From: DASQLQ01 sp035629935
GTDB taxonomy: Bacteria; Actinomycetota; CADDZG01; WHSQ01
Direction: 5' to 3'
DNA length: 35,699 bases
Assembly: GCA_035629935.1 (NCBI GenBank)
Contig: DASQLQ010000166.1
Coordinates: forward strand, 1 to 35,699
Shown here: positions 8,268 through 16,527 of the stretch, piece by piece
Layout of the letters: each line of letters begins with the position of its first letter
How positions within the stretch are numbered: the stretch's first letter is position 1
Translations under genes and position numbers: made by a program
Notes under the pieces: model-generated
The model's database searches: none
The model's input: only the letters and a program-made list of their open reading frames with translations
What the model was told of the DNA's origin: nothing

Positions 8268-9401
8268 TTAAGAAAGTCTGACGGGCATCAACAGGTAGGT
8301 GAAGCTTTCGTCACCCTGGCCTTTGATGATCGCCGGCTTCAGTCCATCACCAACGAGCATCACGACGCTGTCACCCTGCACGGCGGAAACTCCGTCGTAA
8401 AGGAATTGCGGGTTGAAAGCGATCACGAGCGGCTCGCCCTCATAACTGGCGTCCAACACCTCCTGGCCCTCGCCGACGTCCGGCGTGTGGGCGGAGATCT
8501 CGAGCTCGTTCCCCAACCGGAGTTTCAGCGGGAGGTTGTTCTGAGCCAGAAGACCAACGCGCTTCGTTACATCGAGGAGCGCGTCCTTTTCGACCGTCAG
8601 CGTGTTGGGGTAGGTGTCCGGCAGCAGCTGCCGGTACTTCGGGAACTCACCTTCGATGAAGCGCGAGCCGATGACGGCATCACTCATCCCAGGCTCGGTG
8701 CCGTTCGAGATCGTGAACGACACGAGGTTGTCTTTGACGACGGTTTTTACCTTGCCGGAGCCGTTGAGGGCCCGCTCCAACTCGCCGAGCGTGCGTGCCG
8801 GAAGAACTACCTGTCGAGTCTCGCTGGGGCCGCCCGACACCTCGAGGTCGCGCACCCCCAGGCGGTAGGAGTCCGTTGCAGCAAGGGTGAGCGAATTCTC
8901 GGAGAGCTCCCAGAGGACGCCGGTCAAGATCTGCCGGCTCTCATCGCCCGAGGCGCTGCGCACCACCTGGGACAGCGCCACGGCCAGAGTGTCTGCGTCG
9001 ATGTCGCTCTCGAGGCCCGTCGAATCTGCAGCCTGGTCTTCGATCGGAAGAGATGGGTAGTCGTCGGGAGCCAGGGCTTTCACACGGAATTGCCCGCGGC
9101 CCGAGCCGATCTCGACCTCGGCCTCGTTGCCGGCCACGCTTACCTGTCCTGCGACGAGGCTGCGTGTCATCTCGCCGAACAAGCGGCCGGGAACGATCGT
9201 GCGGCCGGGTTCGTCGACCGCGGCTTGGAACGCGGTTTCCATCGTCAGCTCGAGGTCGGTCGCAGCAACCCGCACCTGTCCACCCTCGAGTGCTTCGATC
9301 CGCAAACCGGCAAGCACCGGCAAGGTCGCTCGTGTCGAGATCGCGCGGGACGCGAACTGGACAGCACCCAGGATGTCGTCTCGCTCGCAGCGGAATTTCA
9401 T
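8268..9401 (-). CDS. dnaN: DNA polymerase III beta sliding clamp
   Basis: 377 residues, normal length. It forms the ring-shaped dimer that holds the replicative polymerase on DNA. The start MKFRCERDDILGAV, the phrases STRATLPVLAGLRIEA and TDLELTMET in domain 1, and the C-terminal YLLMPVRLS that forms the peptide-binding pocket are all typical. ATG start at 9401 with GGAGG a short way upstream on the minus strand. Separated from dnaA by 282 bases, a gap that may hold its own promoter. Confidence 0.98.
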   Translation of the reverse strand: MKFRCERDDILGAVQFASRAISTRATLPVLAGLRIEALEGGQVRVAATDLELTMETAFQAAVDEPGRTIVPGRLFGEMTRSLVAGQVSVAGNEAEVEIGSGRGQFRVKALAPDDYPSLPIEDQAADSTGLESDIDADTLAVALSQVVRSASGDESRQILTGVLWELSENSLTLAATDSYRLGVRDLEVSGGPSETRQVVLPARTLGELERALNGSGKVKTVVKDNLVSFTISNGTEPGMSDAVIGSRFIEGEFPKYRQLLPDTYPNTLTVEKDALLDVTKRVGLLAQNNLPLKLRLGNELEISAHTPDVGEGQEVLDASYEGEPLVIAFNPQFLYDGVSAVQGDSVVMLVGDGLKPAIIKGQGDESFTYLLMPVRLS

Positions 9402-9683
9402 TGCACGCCTCCGTTTCTGATTCTGATGGCGACCTTACTCAGTGGGTACGACAGAGCAAAGCTCTTGAAGTTCTCAACGTTCTTGCTTCTATCTCTATAA
9501 GTGGTTCTTCTCGTAGTCCTTAGTAGGGGCTGTTGGTATTGCGGATAACGCACCGATGCCCTGGTCGGGAGCTCGCGCGGGTGTTGGTTGCCGGGGGGGT
9601 CCACGACGCGGCTCGACGAGGTGATTCGTGGCCGGCACCGAAACGGGGCAGGTTCTCCACGGTGAATCACAGGCAAGATCGAA
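9402..9683. other. dnaA-dnaN intergenic region; possible replication origin
   Basis: 282 bases without a gene. The half near dnaN (about 9402-9550) is clearly richer in A+T than its surroundings, by eye about half A+T. DnaA-box-like sites: TTATCCGCA (minus strand, 9540-9548) and TTCTCCACG (9653-9661), with TCATCCACG at 9684-9692 across the dnaA stop. None is a perfect TTATCCACA. A perfect short inverted repeat AGAGC-AAA-GCTCT lies at about 9453-9465. In Mycobacterium and Streptomyces oriC lies between dnaA and dnaN, which makes this a serious candidate. A TATAGA (9493-9498, minus) could be a dnaN -10. Confidence 0.5.
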
Positions 9684-11141
9684 TCATCCACGGGCGGCTT
9701 GTTGGCGGATCCTCGTGGTGAGCTCTCTTACCTGCTCGTACCAGGTCTCCCGCTCCTTCATCTGGTGTTTGACCTTGTTGACGGCGAACACAACCGTCGA
9801 GTGATCGCGACCCCCGAACCGCTCACCGATCTTCGGAAGGGAGAGGTCCGTGAGCTCCCGGCACAGATACATGGCCATCTGACGTGCGTTGACGAGAGGC
9901 CGCGACCGGCTGGCCGAACAGATCTCGTCGTGGGTCACGTCGAAGTAGCTGGAGGTGACCGAGATGATGAGATCGGAGGTGACGCGCGCCTCACTCGTAT
10001 TCGGGAGCAGGGACTGCAGAACACCTTGCGCCAGCTCGAGGGTTACCTCGGAACGTGTCAGCGATGCGTAGGCCGCCACGCGGATCAACGCGCCTTCGAG
10101 CTCGCGGATGTTCGTCTGGATCTTCTCGGCTATGTAGGACATGACGTCGCCGGGAACCGACAGATGTTCCGTCTCCGATTTCATCTGGAGGATCGCGAGG
10201 CGCGTCTCGAGGTCGGGAGGCTGGATGTCGGTGATCAAGCCCCATTCGAAACGTGTCCGGAGGCGTTCCTCGAGCGTCGGGATCTTCTTGGGGGGCCGGT
10301 CGGATGTGATCACGATCTGACTCTTGGGGTGCAGGGCGTTGAAGGTATGGAAGAACTCCTCCTGGGTCCGCTCTTTCCCCTCGAGGAACTGGATATCGTC
10401 CACCAGCAAGAGGTCCGCAACGCGGTAGCGACGGTGGAAGTTCGGGATGGTGCGTCGCTGCAAGGCCAGGATGAAATCGTTCATGAATTGCTCGGTCGAC
10501 ACGTAGCGAACGACGAGGTTCCGGTGGCAGTCACGCACGTAGCGCCCGATCGCGTGGAGAAGGTGGGTCTTGCCGAGACCGGCCTCTCCGTAGATGAAGA
10601 GTGGGTTGTAGGCCTCGGCAGGGGCTTCGGCGACGGCAAGTGCCGCGGCGTGAGCGAAACGGTTTGACGAACCGATCACGAAGGACTCGAAGTTGTACCT
10701 CGGATGGAAATCGGGCCGATCGTCCAGGGGGGGTGCGTCCAGGACAACCTCACGGTTGACCTCGGCGGCCTCTGGGGGAAGCTCGATCTCGCTCGCAGCG
10801 TCGGTGTCCGGCAAGCTTTCATCGGCAACGAGAAGAACCGACATCTCCCGTCCGACGAAGCGGGAGAGCACGGCGCGCATCAATGGGAGGTAGCGAGCCT
10901 CGATCCATTCCTTGACGAAGATGCTGGGAACGGCGAGCACGAAGGAAGATCCCTCCATGGTCACCGGGGTGGCTCGTCCGAACCAAGCCGCGAAATGACC
11001 CTCGGGGAGTTCGCTGCGGAGTACCTCGACGGCTTGATCCCAGAGTTGCGAGGGCTGAAGTCTGCCGGCGGGCGCGGATCCGTCGTCCTCTGTTCCAACC
11101 AGGCTGGCCGAAACAGGCTCATTCTCGACGCGAGTATCCAA
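9684..11141 (-). CDS. dnaA: Chromosomal replication initiator DnaA
   Basis: 485 residues from the TTG at 11141. DnaA binds DnaA boxes and opens the origin. Domain I (about residues 30-110) contains LWDQAVEVLRSELPEGHFAAW. The AAA+ domain has Walker A GEAGLGKTH, Walker B LLLVDDIQFL, and the sensor and arginine-finger region ITSDRPPKKIPTLEERLRTR. The DNA-binding domain IV ends with LPKIGERFGGRDHSTVV. The TTG start is preferred because a purine-rich GAAGGGGGAA lies just upstream. The alternative is GTG at 11189, which adds 16 residues. Transcribed away from rpmH. Confidence 0.96.
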   Translation of the reverse strand: MDTRVENEPVSASLVGTEDDGSAPAGRLQPSQLWDQAVEVLRSELPEGHFAAWFGRATPVTMEGSSFVLAVPSIFVKEWIEARYLPLMRAVLSRFVGREMSVLLVADESLPDTDAASEIELPPEAAEVNREVVLDAPPLDDRPDFHPRYNFESFVIGSSNRFAHAAALAVAEAPAEAYNPLFIYGEAGLGKTHLLHAIGRYVRDCHRNLVVRYVSTEQFMNDFILALQRRTIPNFHRRYRVADLLLVDDIQFLEGKERTQEEFFHTFNALHPKSQIVITSDRPPKKIPTLEERLRTRFEWGLITDIQPPDLETRLAILQMKSETEHLSVPGDVMSYIAEKIQTNIRELEGALIRVAAYASLTRSEVTLELAQGVLQSLLPNTSEARVTSDLIISVTSSYFDVTHDEICSASRSRPLVNARQMAMYLCRELTDLSLPKIGERFGGRDHSTVVFAVNKVKHQMKERETWYEQVRELTTRIRQQAARG

Positions 11142-11318
11142 CGTTCCCCCTTCATCTCTTGGGATCTGTCGCCCTGCCCAGGACCGCACCGACCCCTTGC
11201 TTTATCAACAACCTTGATCTCGGCCGGGACGGTCGGGTGCCGGCCGGGGCTCGTGAAAGAGGCGCCGACCTATCGGGGAAGACGAGTCTGACCAGGGAAC
11301 CTGCCCCGCTCCACAGGC

Positions 11319-11337
11319 TTATCCACAGTTGTGGATG
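11319..11337. promoter_or_regulatory. Pair of inverted DnaA boxes
   Basis: Perfect consensus TTATCCACA (11319-11327), one spacer base, then TTGTGGATG, which reads CATCCACAA on the minus strand. The two boxes face each other tail to tail about 180 bases upstream of dnaA. Such pairs are high-affinity DnaA sites used in origins and in dnaA autorepression. Confidence 0.75.
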
Positions 11338-11531
11338 AAGCGGGTGTTACCCCCGGTACGCGCTCCAGCAGCTACGACGATGCAAGAGGGGAAAGTGTCG
11401 TTCGACCCCGCACCTCGCCGTCGAGGATGAGAGACCATGCGTATCGTAGGCAGCAGGCGCGCCACCCCGTCAACCTGGTCAAGACCAATGTTTTGCCATA
11501 CCTCGCTCTACGTGCATAAACGGGGGTCGGC

Positions 11532-11537
11532 TATACT
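11532..11537 (+). promoter_or_regulatory. -10 element of the rpmH promoter
   Basis: TATACT, two mismatches to TATAAT, is located 90 bases before the rpmH start. The expected -35 position (about 11508-11514) has no clear TTGACA. A TTGCCA at 11494-11499 would fit an alternative -10 ATAAAC. The assignment rests on position and the hexamer only. Confidence 0.4.
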
Positions 11538-11627
11538 CCTGCGACCGCCGCTCAGAGGCCCAGGATTTCGCGATGCGCGAATACAAGACCGCGTAGGGGC
11601 AATCCGGAACCGAGAAATGGGACGAGG

Positions 11628-11765
11628 ATGACGAAACGTACCTATCAACCGAACAACCGGCGCCGTAAGCGCAAGCACGGCTTCCGGTCACGCATGAAGA
11701 CCCGGGCCGGCCGAGCGATCCTGAAGGCTCGCCGCACCAAGGGTCGGGCGCGCCTGTCTGCTTGA
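11628..11765 (+). CDS. rpmH: 50S ribosomal protein L34
   Basis: 45 residues, a normal L34. The sequence MTKRTYQPNNRRRKRKHGF is the textbook beginning, followed by RSRMKTRAGRAILKARR and a short basic end. It is a small, very basic ribosomal large-subunit protein. ATG start with a purine-rich GGGACGAGG directly upstream. It heads the plus-strand run rpmH-rnpA-yidD-yidC-jag-rsmG-parA-parB, the standard gene order beside bacterial origins. Confidence 0.98.
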   Translation: MTKRTYQPNNRRRKRKHGFRSRMKTRAGRAILKARRTKGRARLSA

Positions 11766-11778
11766 GACGACCGATCTA

Positions 11779-12111
11779 GTGACCGAGAGGCGATCGTTGA
11801 GGACCAGCCGTGATTTCGCGCGAGTTTTCCGCGCCGGCAAGCGATCCAGGAGTGACGGAATCACCGTTTTCGTGGCCGGATCGAGCGAGGAGGGCCCCTC
11901 CCGCTTGGGAATGTCGATCCGGCGGGCGGCCGGTAACGCTGTCGCTCGGAACCGGACGAAGAGACGCTTGCGGGCCGCGTGGCAACAGCTCGAGGTGCCC
12001 GACGGTTTGGATGTCGTGGTGCGAGCGGACCGGGCCGCGGTCGAGGCGACATACCAGGAAATGGAAAAACACGTAGTCGGGGCCCTAACTTCTGCGGGGG
12101 CGCTCCGGTGA
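11779..12111 (+). CDS. rnpA: Ribonuclease P protein component
   Basis: 110 residues. Protein cofactor of RNase P, which trims the 5' leader of tRNA precursors. It begins MTERRSLRTSRDFARVFRAG (GTG start) and has the signature RNR helix ARNRTKRRLR around residues 56-65, preceded by RLGMSIRRAAGNAV. It lies 13 bases after rpmH, as in most bacteria, and its stop overlaps the start of yidD (GTGA). Confidence 0.95.
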   Translation: MTERRSLRTSRDFARVFRAGKRSRSDGITVFVAGSSEEGPSRLGMSIRRAAGNAVARNRTKRRLRAAWQQLEVPDGLDVVVRADRAAVEATYQEMEKHVVGALTSAGALR

Positions 12112-12344
12112 GCCTCCTCGCCAGAGCCCTCTTGTCCCTGATCGGCATCTATCGCTCTGTGATCTCACCTCTGTTTGGCAACCACTGCCGCTACTACCCG
12201 AGCTGCTCCGCCTACACCCAGGAAGCGATCCAGGTCCACGGCGCCTTCCGGGGGCTGGGGCTGGGCATCCGTCGGGTAGCTCGCTGCCACCCGTGGGCGG
12301 CGGGAGGGATCGATCGCGTGCCCGAGCAGAAGGTGGGCCACTGA
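12108..12344 (+). CDS. yidD: Membrane protein insertion efficiency factor YidD
   Basis: 78 residues from a GTG that overlaps the rnpA stop. YidD is a small amphipathic protein that aids YidC/Sec membrane insertion. The family core CRYYPSCSAYTQEAI is present, with SVISPLFGNH before it and RRVARCHPWAAGG after it. Frames that extend further upstream run through rnpA and are not part of the protein. The stop TGA overlaps the yidC ATG by one base (TGATG). Confidence 0.94.
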   Translation: MSLLARALLSLIGIYRSVISPLFGNHCRYYPSCSAYTQEAIQVHGAFRGLGLGIRRVARCHPWAAGGIDRVPEQKVGH

Positions 12345-13315
12345 TGGGTTTCTTCGAGATCTTCGCCGGCGTTCTGACAGGCTTCTACGCCATCGTCCCG
12401 TCCTACGGTCTGGCGATCATCCTCCTCACGATCGCGGTTCGCATCCTCCTCCTTCCGCTCTCGATCAAGCAGACGAGATCGATGCGGGAGATGCAGCGGA
12501 TCCAGCCTGAGATCAAGAAGCTGCAGGCAAAGAACAAAGGCGACCGCCAGAAGATGAACGAAGAGATGATGGCCCTGTACAAGGAGCACGGGGTCAACCC
12601 CTTCGGCGGCTGCCTCCCCCTGCTGATGCAGTTCCCTTTCTTGATCGGCCTCTTCTACGTCGTTCGGTCGCCGTTGCGCTACCTCGGCTACATGGTTCCC
12701 GAGGGGACGCCGGAGGACACGATCGTGGCCCCGATCGACTGGGTGACCCAGAACGTCTCCGGCCTGATGGAGACTCTCCAGAATTCAGCTCTCGCCAACG
12801 GGCTCGTCCATCGAGCTATCGACCTGAACCAGTTCCTTGGGCTGCGTCTAGATTGCTCGACGGCCAACGTGTTCAAGGGCGAAGACCCCTCGGCCATCGG
12901 CCAGTGCGGCCCCGGCCTCATCGCCGCGGTCCCCTACGCCCTTCTCCTTCTCCTGATGGGCTTCACTACCTGGTACCAGCAGAAGCAGATGCAGGCCAAG
13001 GGCGGAGGTAGCGACGCCCAGGCTCAGCAGATGCAGCTGATGGGACGGATCATGCCGGTCTTCCTGGTGTTCATCGGCTACAGCTTCCCGACCGGTGTCC
13101 TCCTCTACTGGCTGACGACGAACGTCTGGACGATCGGCCAGCAGCGACTCATGCTGCGGGTTGCTCCTCCCCTCACCGGGAAAGCCGCCACCTCGGAGAA
13201 GGACAAGGAGAAGGCGGCGACTCCCGGTAAGGGGGGTTCCCAGCCGGCCTTCGGGAATGGCAATCCCCCGAGTAAGCCGCATCCATCGAGCAAGAAGAAG
13301 AGGAAGAAACGATGA
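12344..13315 (+). CDS. yidC: Membrane protein insertase YidC/Oxa1
   Basis: 323 residues. Inserts proteins into the cytoplasmic membrane alone or with SecYEG. Five hydrophobic segments are visible, the first at about residues 5-45 with the conserved basic ILLLPLSIKQTRSM. The cytoplasmic coil contains MQRIQPEIKKLQAKNKGDRQ, followed by NPFGGCLPLLMQFPFLIGLF, the family hallmark. The C-terminus is a Lys/Pro-rich basic tail ending KKKRKKR, which typically contacts ribosomes. There is no lipobox and no large periplasmic domain, as in Gram-positive YidC. It overlaps yidD by one base and jag by four. Confidence 0.96.
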   Translation: MGFFEIFAGVLTGFYAIVPSYGLAIILLTIAVRILLLPLSIKQTRSMREMQRIQPEIKKLQAKNKGDRQKMNEEMMALYKEHGVNPFGGCLPLLMQFPFLIGLFYVVRSPLRYLGYMVPEGTPEDTIVAPIDWVTQNVSGLMETLQNSALANGLVHRAIDLNQFLGLRLDCSTANVFKGEDPSAIGQCGPGLIAAVPYALLLLLMGFTTWYQQKQMQAKGGGSDAQAQQMQLMGRIMPVFLVFIGYSFPTGVLLYWLTTNVWTIGQQRLMLRVAPPLTGKAATSEKDKEKAATPGKGGSQPAFGNGNPPSKPHPSSKKKRKKR

Positions 13316-13968
13316 CCGAAGAGCCCAAGGAAGAAGTCCGGGCGGACCAAGAGTCGGCCGAGCAGGGGGTCGCCGAGGTGGTAGCTGCAGAGCCACTCGC
13401 CGACGATGGCGCCGAGGCTCCCGAGCCGGCGACGGATGGGGCCGAGGCTCCGGAAAAGGGCGCCGCGCCATCAGCTGAAGCGAGTGGGGATGACGAAGAG
13501 CCGGTCGAGCCGGCAACCCCGGAGGAGGTCGCCGAGACGGCTCAGGAGTTCCTGAGCGGACTCCTCGAGCAGATGGGCCTCGAGGCCGAAGTCAAGGTCT
13601 CGACCGAGGGCGACAGCGCCTTCGTCGACGTCACCGGAGAATCCCTAGGAGTTTTGATCGGCCGCCGGGGGCAGACCCTGGACGCGCTCCAGGAGCTGGC
13701 CCGCACTGCGGTTCAGAGGCGGCTCCGATCGAGGGCTCGCCTCCTGGTGGACGTCGAGGGGTACCGCGCCCGGCGCCGCTCGTCTCTGGCGGACTACGCC
13801 CGGGAGATCGCCGAGAGCGCCAAGGACCGGGGGACCGAGATCGAGCTCGAGCCGATGACCGCCTACGAGCGGAAAGTCGTCCACGACGCCGTGGCCGAGG
13901 TCGATGGGGCTACGAGCTTCAGCGAGGGCGAGGAGCCGAACCGGAAGGTAGTAGTCCGGGGCGAATAG
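13312..13968 (+). CDS. jag: RNA-binding protein Jag/KhpB (KH and R3H domains)
   Basis: 218 residues. The first ~75 are an acidic Glu/Ala/Pro-rich disordered tail. The middle is a KH-like domain containing VLIGRRGQTLDALQELARTA. The C-terminal R3H domain has YRARRRSSLADYAREIAE and the later MTAYERKVVHDAV. Proteins of this family bind RNA and affect cell elongation and division. It lacks the usual N-terminal Jag_N module, which is replaced by the acidic tail. Overlaps yidC by ATGA. Confidence 0.93.
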   Translation: MTEEPKEEVRADQESAEQGVAEVVAAEPLADDGAEAPEPATDGAEAPEKGAAPSAEASGDDEEPVEPATPEEVAETAQEFLSGLLEQMGLEAEVKVSTEGDSAFVDVTGESLGVLIGRRGQTLDALQELARTAVQRRLRSRARLLVDVEGYRARRRSSLADYAREIAESAKDRGTEIELEPMTAYERKVVHDAVAEVDGATSFSEGEEPNRKVVVRGE

Positions 13969-13989
13969 CCAAGGCAGCGAGCACTTCCC

Positions 13990-14583
13990 GTGAAAAGCAA
14001 GGCAAGCAAACCCATGACGGAGCGCTCTAGGGAAGCCCTCTTGGCCTACGCAGGTCTGGTGAGGGCGTGGGCGCCCCGGTTGGACCTCATTTCTCCCAGT
14101 GATCTCGAACGGTTCGAGCAGCGGCATATCCACGATTCGTTGCGCTTGCTTCCCTTGCTTCGTGAGCTCCCAGAGGGCCCTTGCATCGACGTTGGGTCCG
14201 GGGCTGGTTTGCCGGGGATTCCCCTGGCGATCGCCTCGGATCGGCACTGGCGGCTGCTCGAACCCCGGAAGAAACGGGCCGGGTTCCTCGAAGAGGTCGT
14301 CCGGGAGCTGGGGCTCGATTGTGAGGTTCTTCCCCTGCGGGCTGAGGACGCTGCCAGGGATCCTGGGCTGGCCTCCACGCACGTTCTGGCTACGGCAAGG
14401 GCCCTAGCCGAGCCCGAAGAGGCAGTGCGGCTTCTGGGCCCCCTTGTGGCATCCGGCGGACTCTCGGCAGTGTTCGTAGGCGCCAATTCGGCCGCCCCTA
14501 CCGGCTCCGAGCTATGGCAGCCCGGTATCGCTATAGTCAGGGCATCGGCCGCGAGCGAGGGGAAGCGCTCTGAACCGTCATAA
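13990..14583 (+). CDS. rsmG: 16S rRNA (guanine527-N7)-methyltransferase
   Basis: 197 residues. RsmG uses S-adenosylmethionine to methylate G527 of 16S rRNA. Seen: LDLISPSDLERFEQRHIHDS at the N-terminus, SAM motif CIDVGSGAGLPGIPLAI, and LLEPRKKRAGFLEEV. The C-terminus TARALAEPEEAVRLLGPLV keeps the ARA pattern. The GTG at 13990 is taken as start; ATG at 14020 (MTERSREALL) is possible. It sits between jag and parA as usual. Confidence 0.93.
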   Translation: MKSKASKPMTERSREALLAYAGLVRAWAPRLDLISPSDLERFEQRHIHDSLRLLPLLRELPEGPCIDVGSGAGLPGIPLAIASDRHWRLLEPRKKRAGFLEEVVRELGLDCEVLPLRAEDAARDPGLASTHVLATARALAEPEEAVRLLGPLVASGGLSAVFVGANSAAPTGSELWQPGIAIVRASAASEGKRSEPS

Positions 14584-14629
14584 TTGGGAACTACTGGAAG
14601 TACGTCCCATCCAACCTGGGATCGGGCGT

Positions 14630-15607
14630 TTGATCTGCGTGGCCAACCAGAAGGGCGGGGTGGCCAAGACCACGACCTCCGTCAACCTGGCCTGTGGGCT
14701 GGCCCTGCGTGGGCACAAGGTGCTGGTAGTGGATATCGACCCCCAGTCCAACGCGACTACAGGGCTCGGCATCGATCACCGGTCGGCCGAGCTGTCGACC
14801 TACGACCTACTAACCGGCGACGCGGGCATCGGACAGGTCGTGCAACCGACCGCAGTCAAGAACCTCGATTGCGCTCCGTCGTCGCTCGACCTTGCCGGGG
14901 CCGAGATCGAACTGGCAGCCGTAATGGACAGGGAACGCCGTTTGGCAGAAGCACTTGCCAGCGCGCGCGACCGCTATGACGTCATCTTCATCGACTGTCC
15001 CCCATCGCTGGGTCTGCTCACGGTTAATGCATTGACCGCGGCCGACGATCTCATCGTTCCCGTTCAGTGCGAGTACTACGCGCTCGAAGGCCTGGGTCAA
15101 CTACTGGAAACGGCCGAGCGCGTGCGAAGCGTTCTCAATCCGCACTTACGAATCGCCGGCTTCCTCATGACGATGTACGACGCGCGCACGAAGCTATCCA
15201 GCCAGGTGATGAACGAAGTGAAGTCGCACTTCGGCGATCTCGTCTACGAAACCCTGATCCCGCGAAGCGTTCGTCTGTCCGAGGCTCCCTCGTTCGGTGA
15301 GCCGGCATTGACCCTTGACCCTTCCTCGCGCGGCGCGATCTCGTACCGGCTCCTCGCGGTCGAGGTCGAGGAGAGGTACGGACTCCCGGTCCACGAACCA
15401 CCACCACCCCCCCCGGTCGCCGACGTGCGTGACGAACCTCAGGTATCCGAGATTCCAGTGCAGGAGGAACGCACCGAGCGTGACGGCGAGGAGGTCGGTG
15501 TCGCGGCCGGGGCTCCCGGGCCCGGGGGCCGCGGGTTCGGTGCATTCACCGTCGAGCCCGAAGGATTGGACACGGCGTGGCCCATCGAATCCTGGAGAGT
15601 GTTGTAA
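14630..15607 (+). CDS. parA: Chromosome partitioning ATPase ParA, with C-terminal extension
   Basis: 325 residues. ParA forms ATP-dependent gradients on the nucleoid that move ParB-bound origins. The deviant Walker A KGGVAKTTT lies at residues 8-16. Then come DIDPQSNATTGLG, IFIDCPPSLGLLTVNAL and PVQCEYYALEGL. The TTG at 14630 is the only canonical start in frame after the previous stop, and it gives MICVANQKGGV, slightly shorter than usual at the front. After residue ~252, where relatives end, there is a ~70-residue tail rich in Pro, Glu and Gly (LPVHEPPPPPPVADVRDEP and on) with no recognised domain. Confidence 0.95.
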   Translation: MICVANQKGGVAKTTTSVNLACGLALRGHKVLVVDIDPQSNATTGLGIDHRSAELSTYDLLTGDAGIGQVVQPTAVKNLDCAPSSLDLAGAEIELAAVMDRERRLAEALASARDRYDVIFIDCPPSLGLLTVNALTAADDLIVPVQCEYYALEGLGQLLETAERVRSVLNPHLRIAGFLMTMYDARTKLSSQVMNEVKSHFGDLVYETLIPRSVRLSEAPSFGEPALTLDPSSRGAISYRLLAVEVEERYGLPVHEPPPPPPVADVRDEPQVSEIPVQEERTERDGEEVGVAAGAPGPGGRGFGAFTVEPEGLDTAWPIESWRVL

Positions 15608-16519
15608 GTGCCGCCCCGACGATCTGGGTTAGGGCGCGGGCTGGATGCGCTGCTTCCCACCGGGCGCGACATGCACGAGGGCTCGGACTCGAGCACCTAC
15701 CGGGAGGTCCCGCCCGACACCATCGACGTCAACCCGCGTCAACCGCGTCACAACTTCGACGAGGCGAACATCGCCGATCTGGCGGTGTCGGTGAGCGAGT
15801 TGGGCATCCTGCAGCCGCTGCTCGTTCGCGAGAACGGCACCCGCTTCGAGCTGGTTGCCGGCGAACGACGCCTGCGCGCTGCGCGCATCGCGCAACTCGA
15901 ACGAGTACCGGTGCTCGTGGTCGAAACAGACGATCGGGGATCGCTGGAGCGCGCGTTGGTCGAGAACATCCATCGCGAGGACCTGGATCCGCTCGAAGAG
16001 GCCGCGGCATACCGAGCATTGCTTGACGACAGCGGCATGACCCAAGAGGAGCTCGGCGAACGTCTCGGTAAGAGCGGGGCTGCCATCTCGAACACATTGC
16101 GACTCATGGAACTCCCTACGCCGATCCAACGATTGTTGGTCGACAAACGTATGACCGAGGGTCACGCCCGAGCGCTTCTTGGTTTGCAAGGTCATCCGTT
16201 GCAGGAGCGCGCGTCGCGCTCGGTCGTCACCGATGGCATGTCGGTCCGCGCGACCGAAGCTTTGGTGCGGCGCTACCGTGAGAAGTTCGCCGCGCCCGGC
16301 GGGAGCACCACTGGGGAGAAGACCGCACCGTCCGCGGCGGCCCTCGAGACGCAACGTCTGTTGACCGATCGGTTGCAGGCGAAGGTCCGCGTCGAAGTGT
16401 CGAAAAGGAAGCGCCGGATACTCATCGATGCGACTTCGGACGAGGATCTGTCCCGAATCACCGGCGTGATCCTCGGCCGTGAAGCGGGTGGCTCTGCGAT
16501 ACGCGTCGCCCCCGAATAG
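15608..16519 (+). CDS. parB: Chromosome partitioning protein ParB
   Basis: 303 residues. A CTP-dependent clamp that loads at parS sites and spreads on DNA. It starts with the ParA-activating peptide RRSGLGRGLDALLP, then has the nuclease-like fold with NPRQPRHNFD, GILQPLLVRENG, GERRLRAAR and ENIHREDLDPLEEA. The helix-turn-helix has TQEELGERLGKSGAAISNTLRL, and a C-terminal dimerisation region follows. GTG start directly after the parA stop. No consensus parS site (TGTTTCACGTGAAACA) was seen in this window. Confidence 0.96.
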   Translation: MPPRRSGLGRGLDALLPTGRDMHEGSDSSTYREVPPDTIDVNPRQPRHNFDEANIADLAVSVSELGILQPLLVRENGTRFELVAGERRLRAARIAQLERVPVLVVETDDRGSLERALVENIHREDLDPLEEAAAYRALLDDSGMTQEELGERLGKSGAAISNTLRLMELPTPIQRLLVDKRMTEGHARALLGLQGHPLQERASRSVVTDGMSVRATEALVRRYREKFAAPGGSTTGEKTAPSAAALETQRLLTDRLQAKVRVEVSKRKRRILIDATSDEDLSRITGVILGREAGGSAIRVAPE

Positions 16520-16527
16520 CTCTATTT

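Larger units (their letters stand above)
11142..11627. other. dnaA-rpmH intergenic region; candidate origin or dnaA control region
   Basis: About 486 bases without a convincing gene, between divergent dnaA and rpmH. It contains the best DnaA boxes of the window: a perfect TTATCCACA (11319-11327), facing CATCCACAA on the other strand (11329-11337), and TTATCAACA (11202-11210, one mismatch). It also has a 7-bp inverted repeat CGGCCGG/CCGGCCG (11221-11246, 12-base loop) and the rpmH promoter. Two short frames on the plus strand show no family features. The boxes may form part of the origin or an autoregulatory site for dnaA. Confidence 0.6.

Noticed and set aside
9699..10667. Plus-strand open frame of 322 codons opposite dnaA
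   Set aside because: Antisense shadow of dnaA without recognisable motifs.
11331..11631. Two short plus-strand frames in the dnaA-rpmH gap
   Set aside because: They overlap the DnaA boxes and the rpmH promoter, overlap each other and lack family features.
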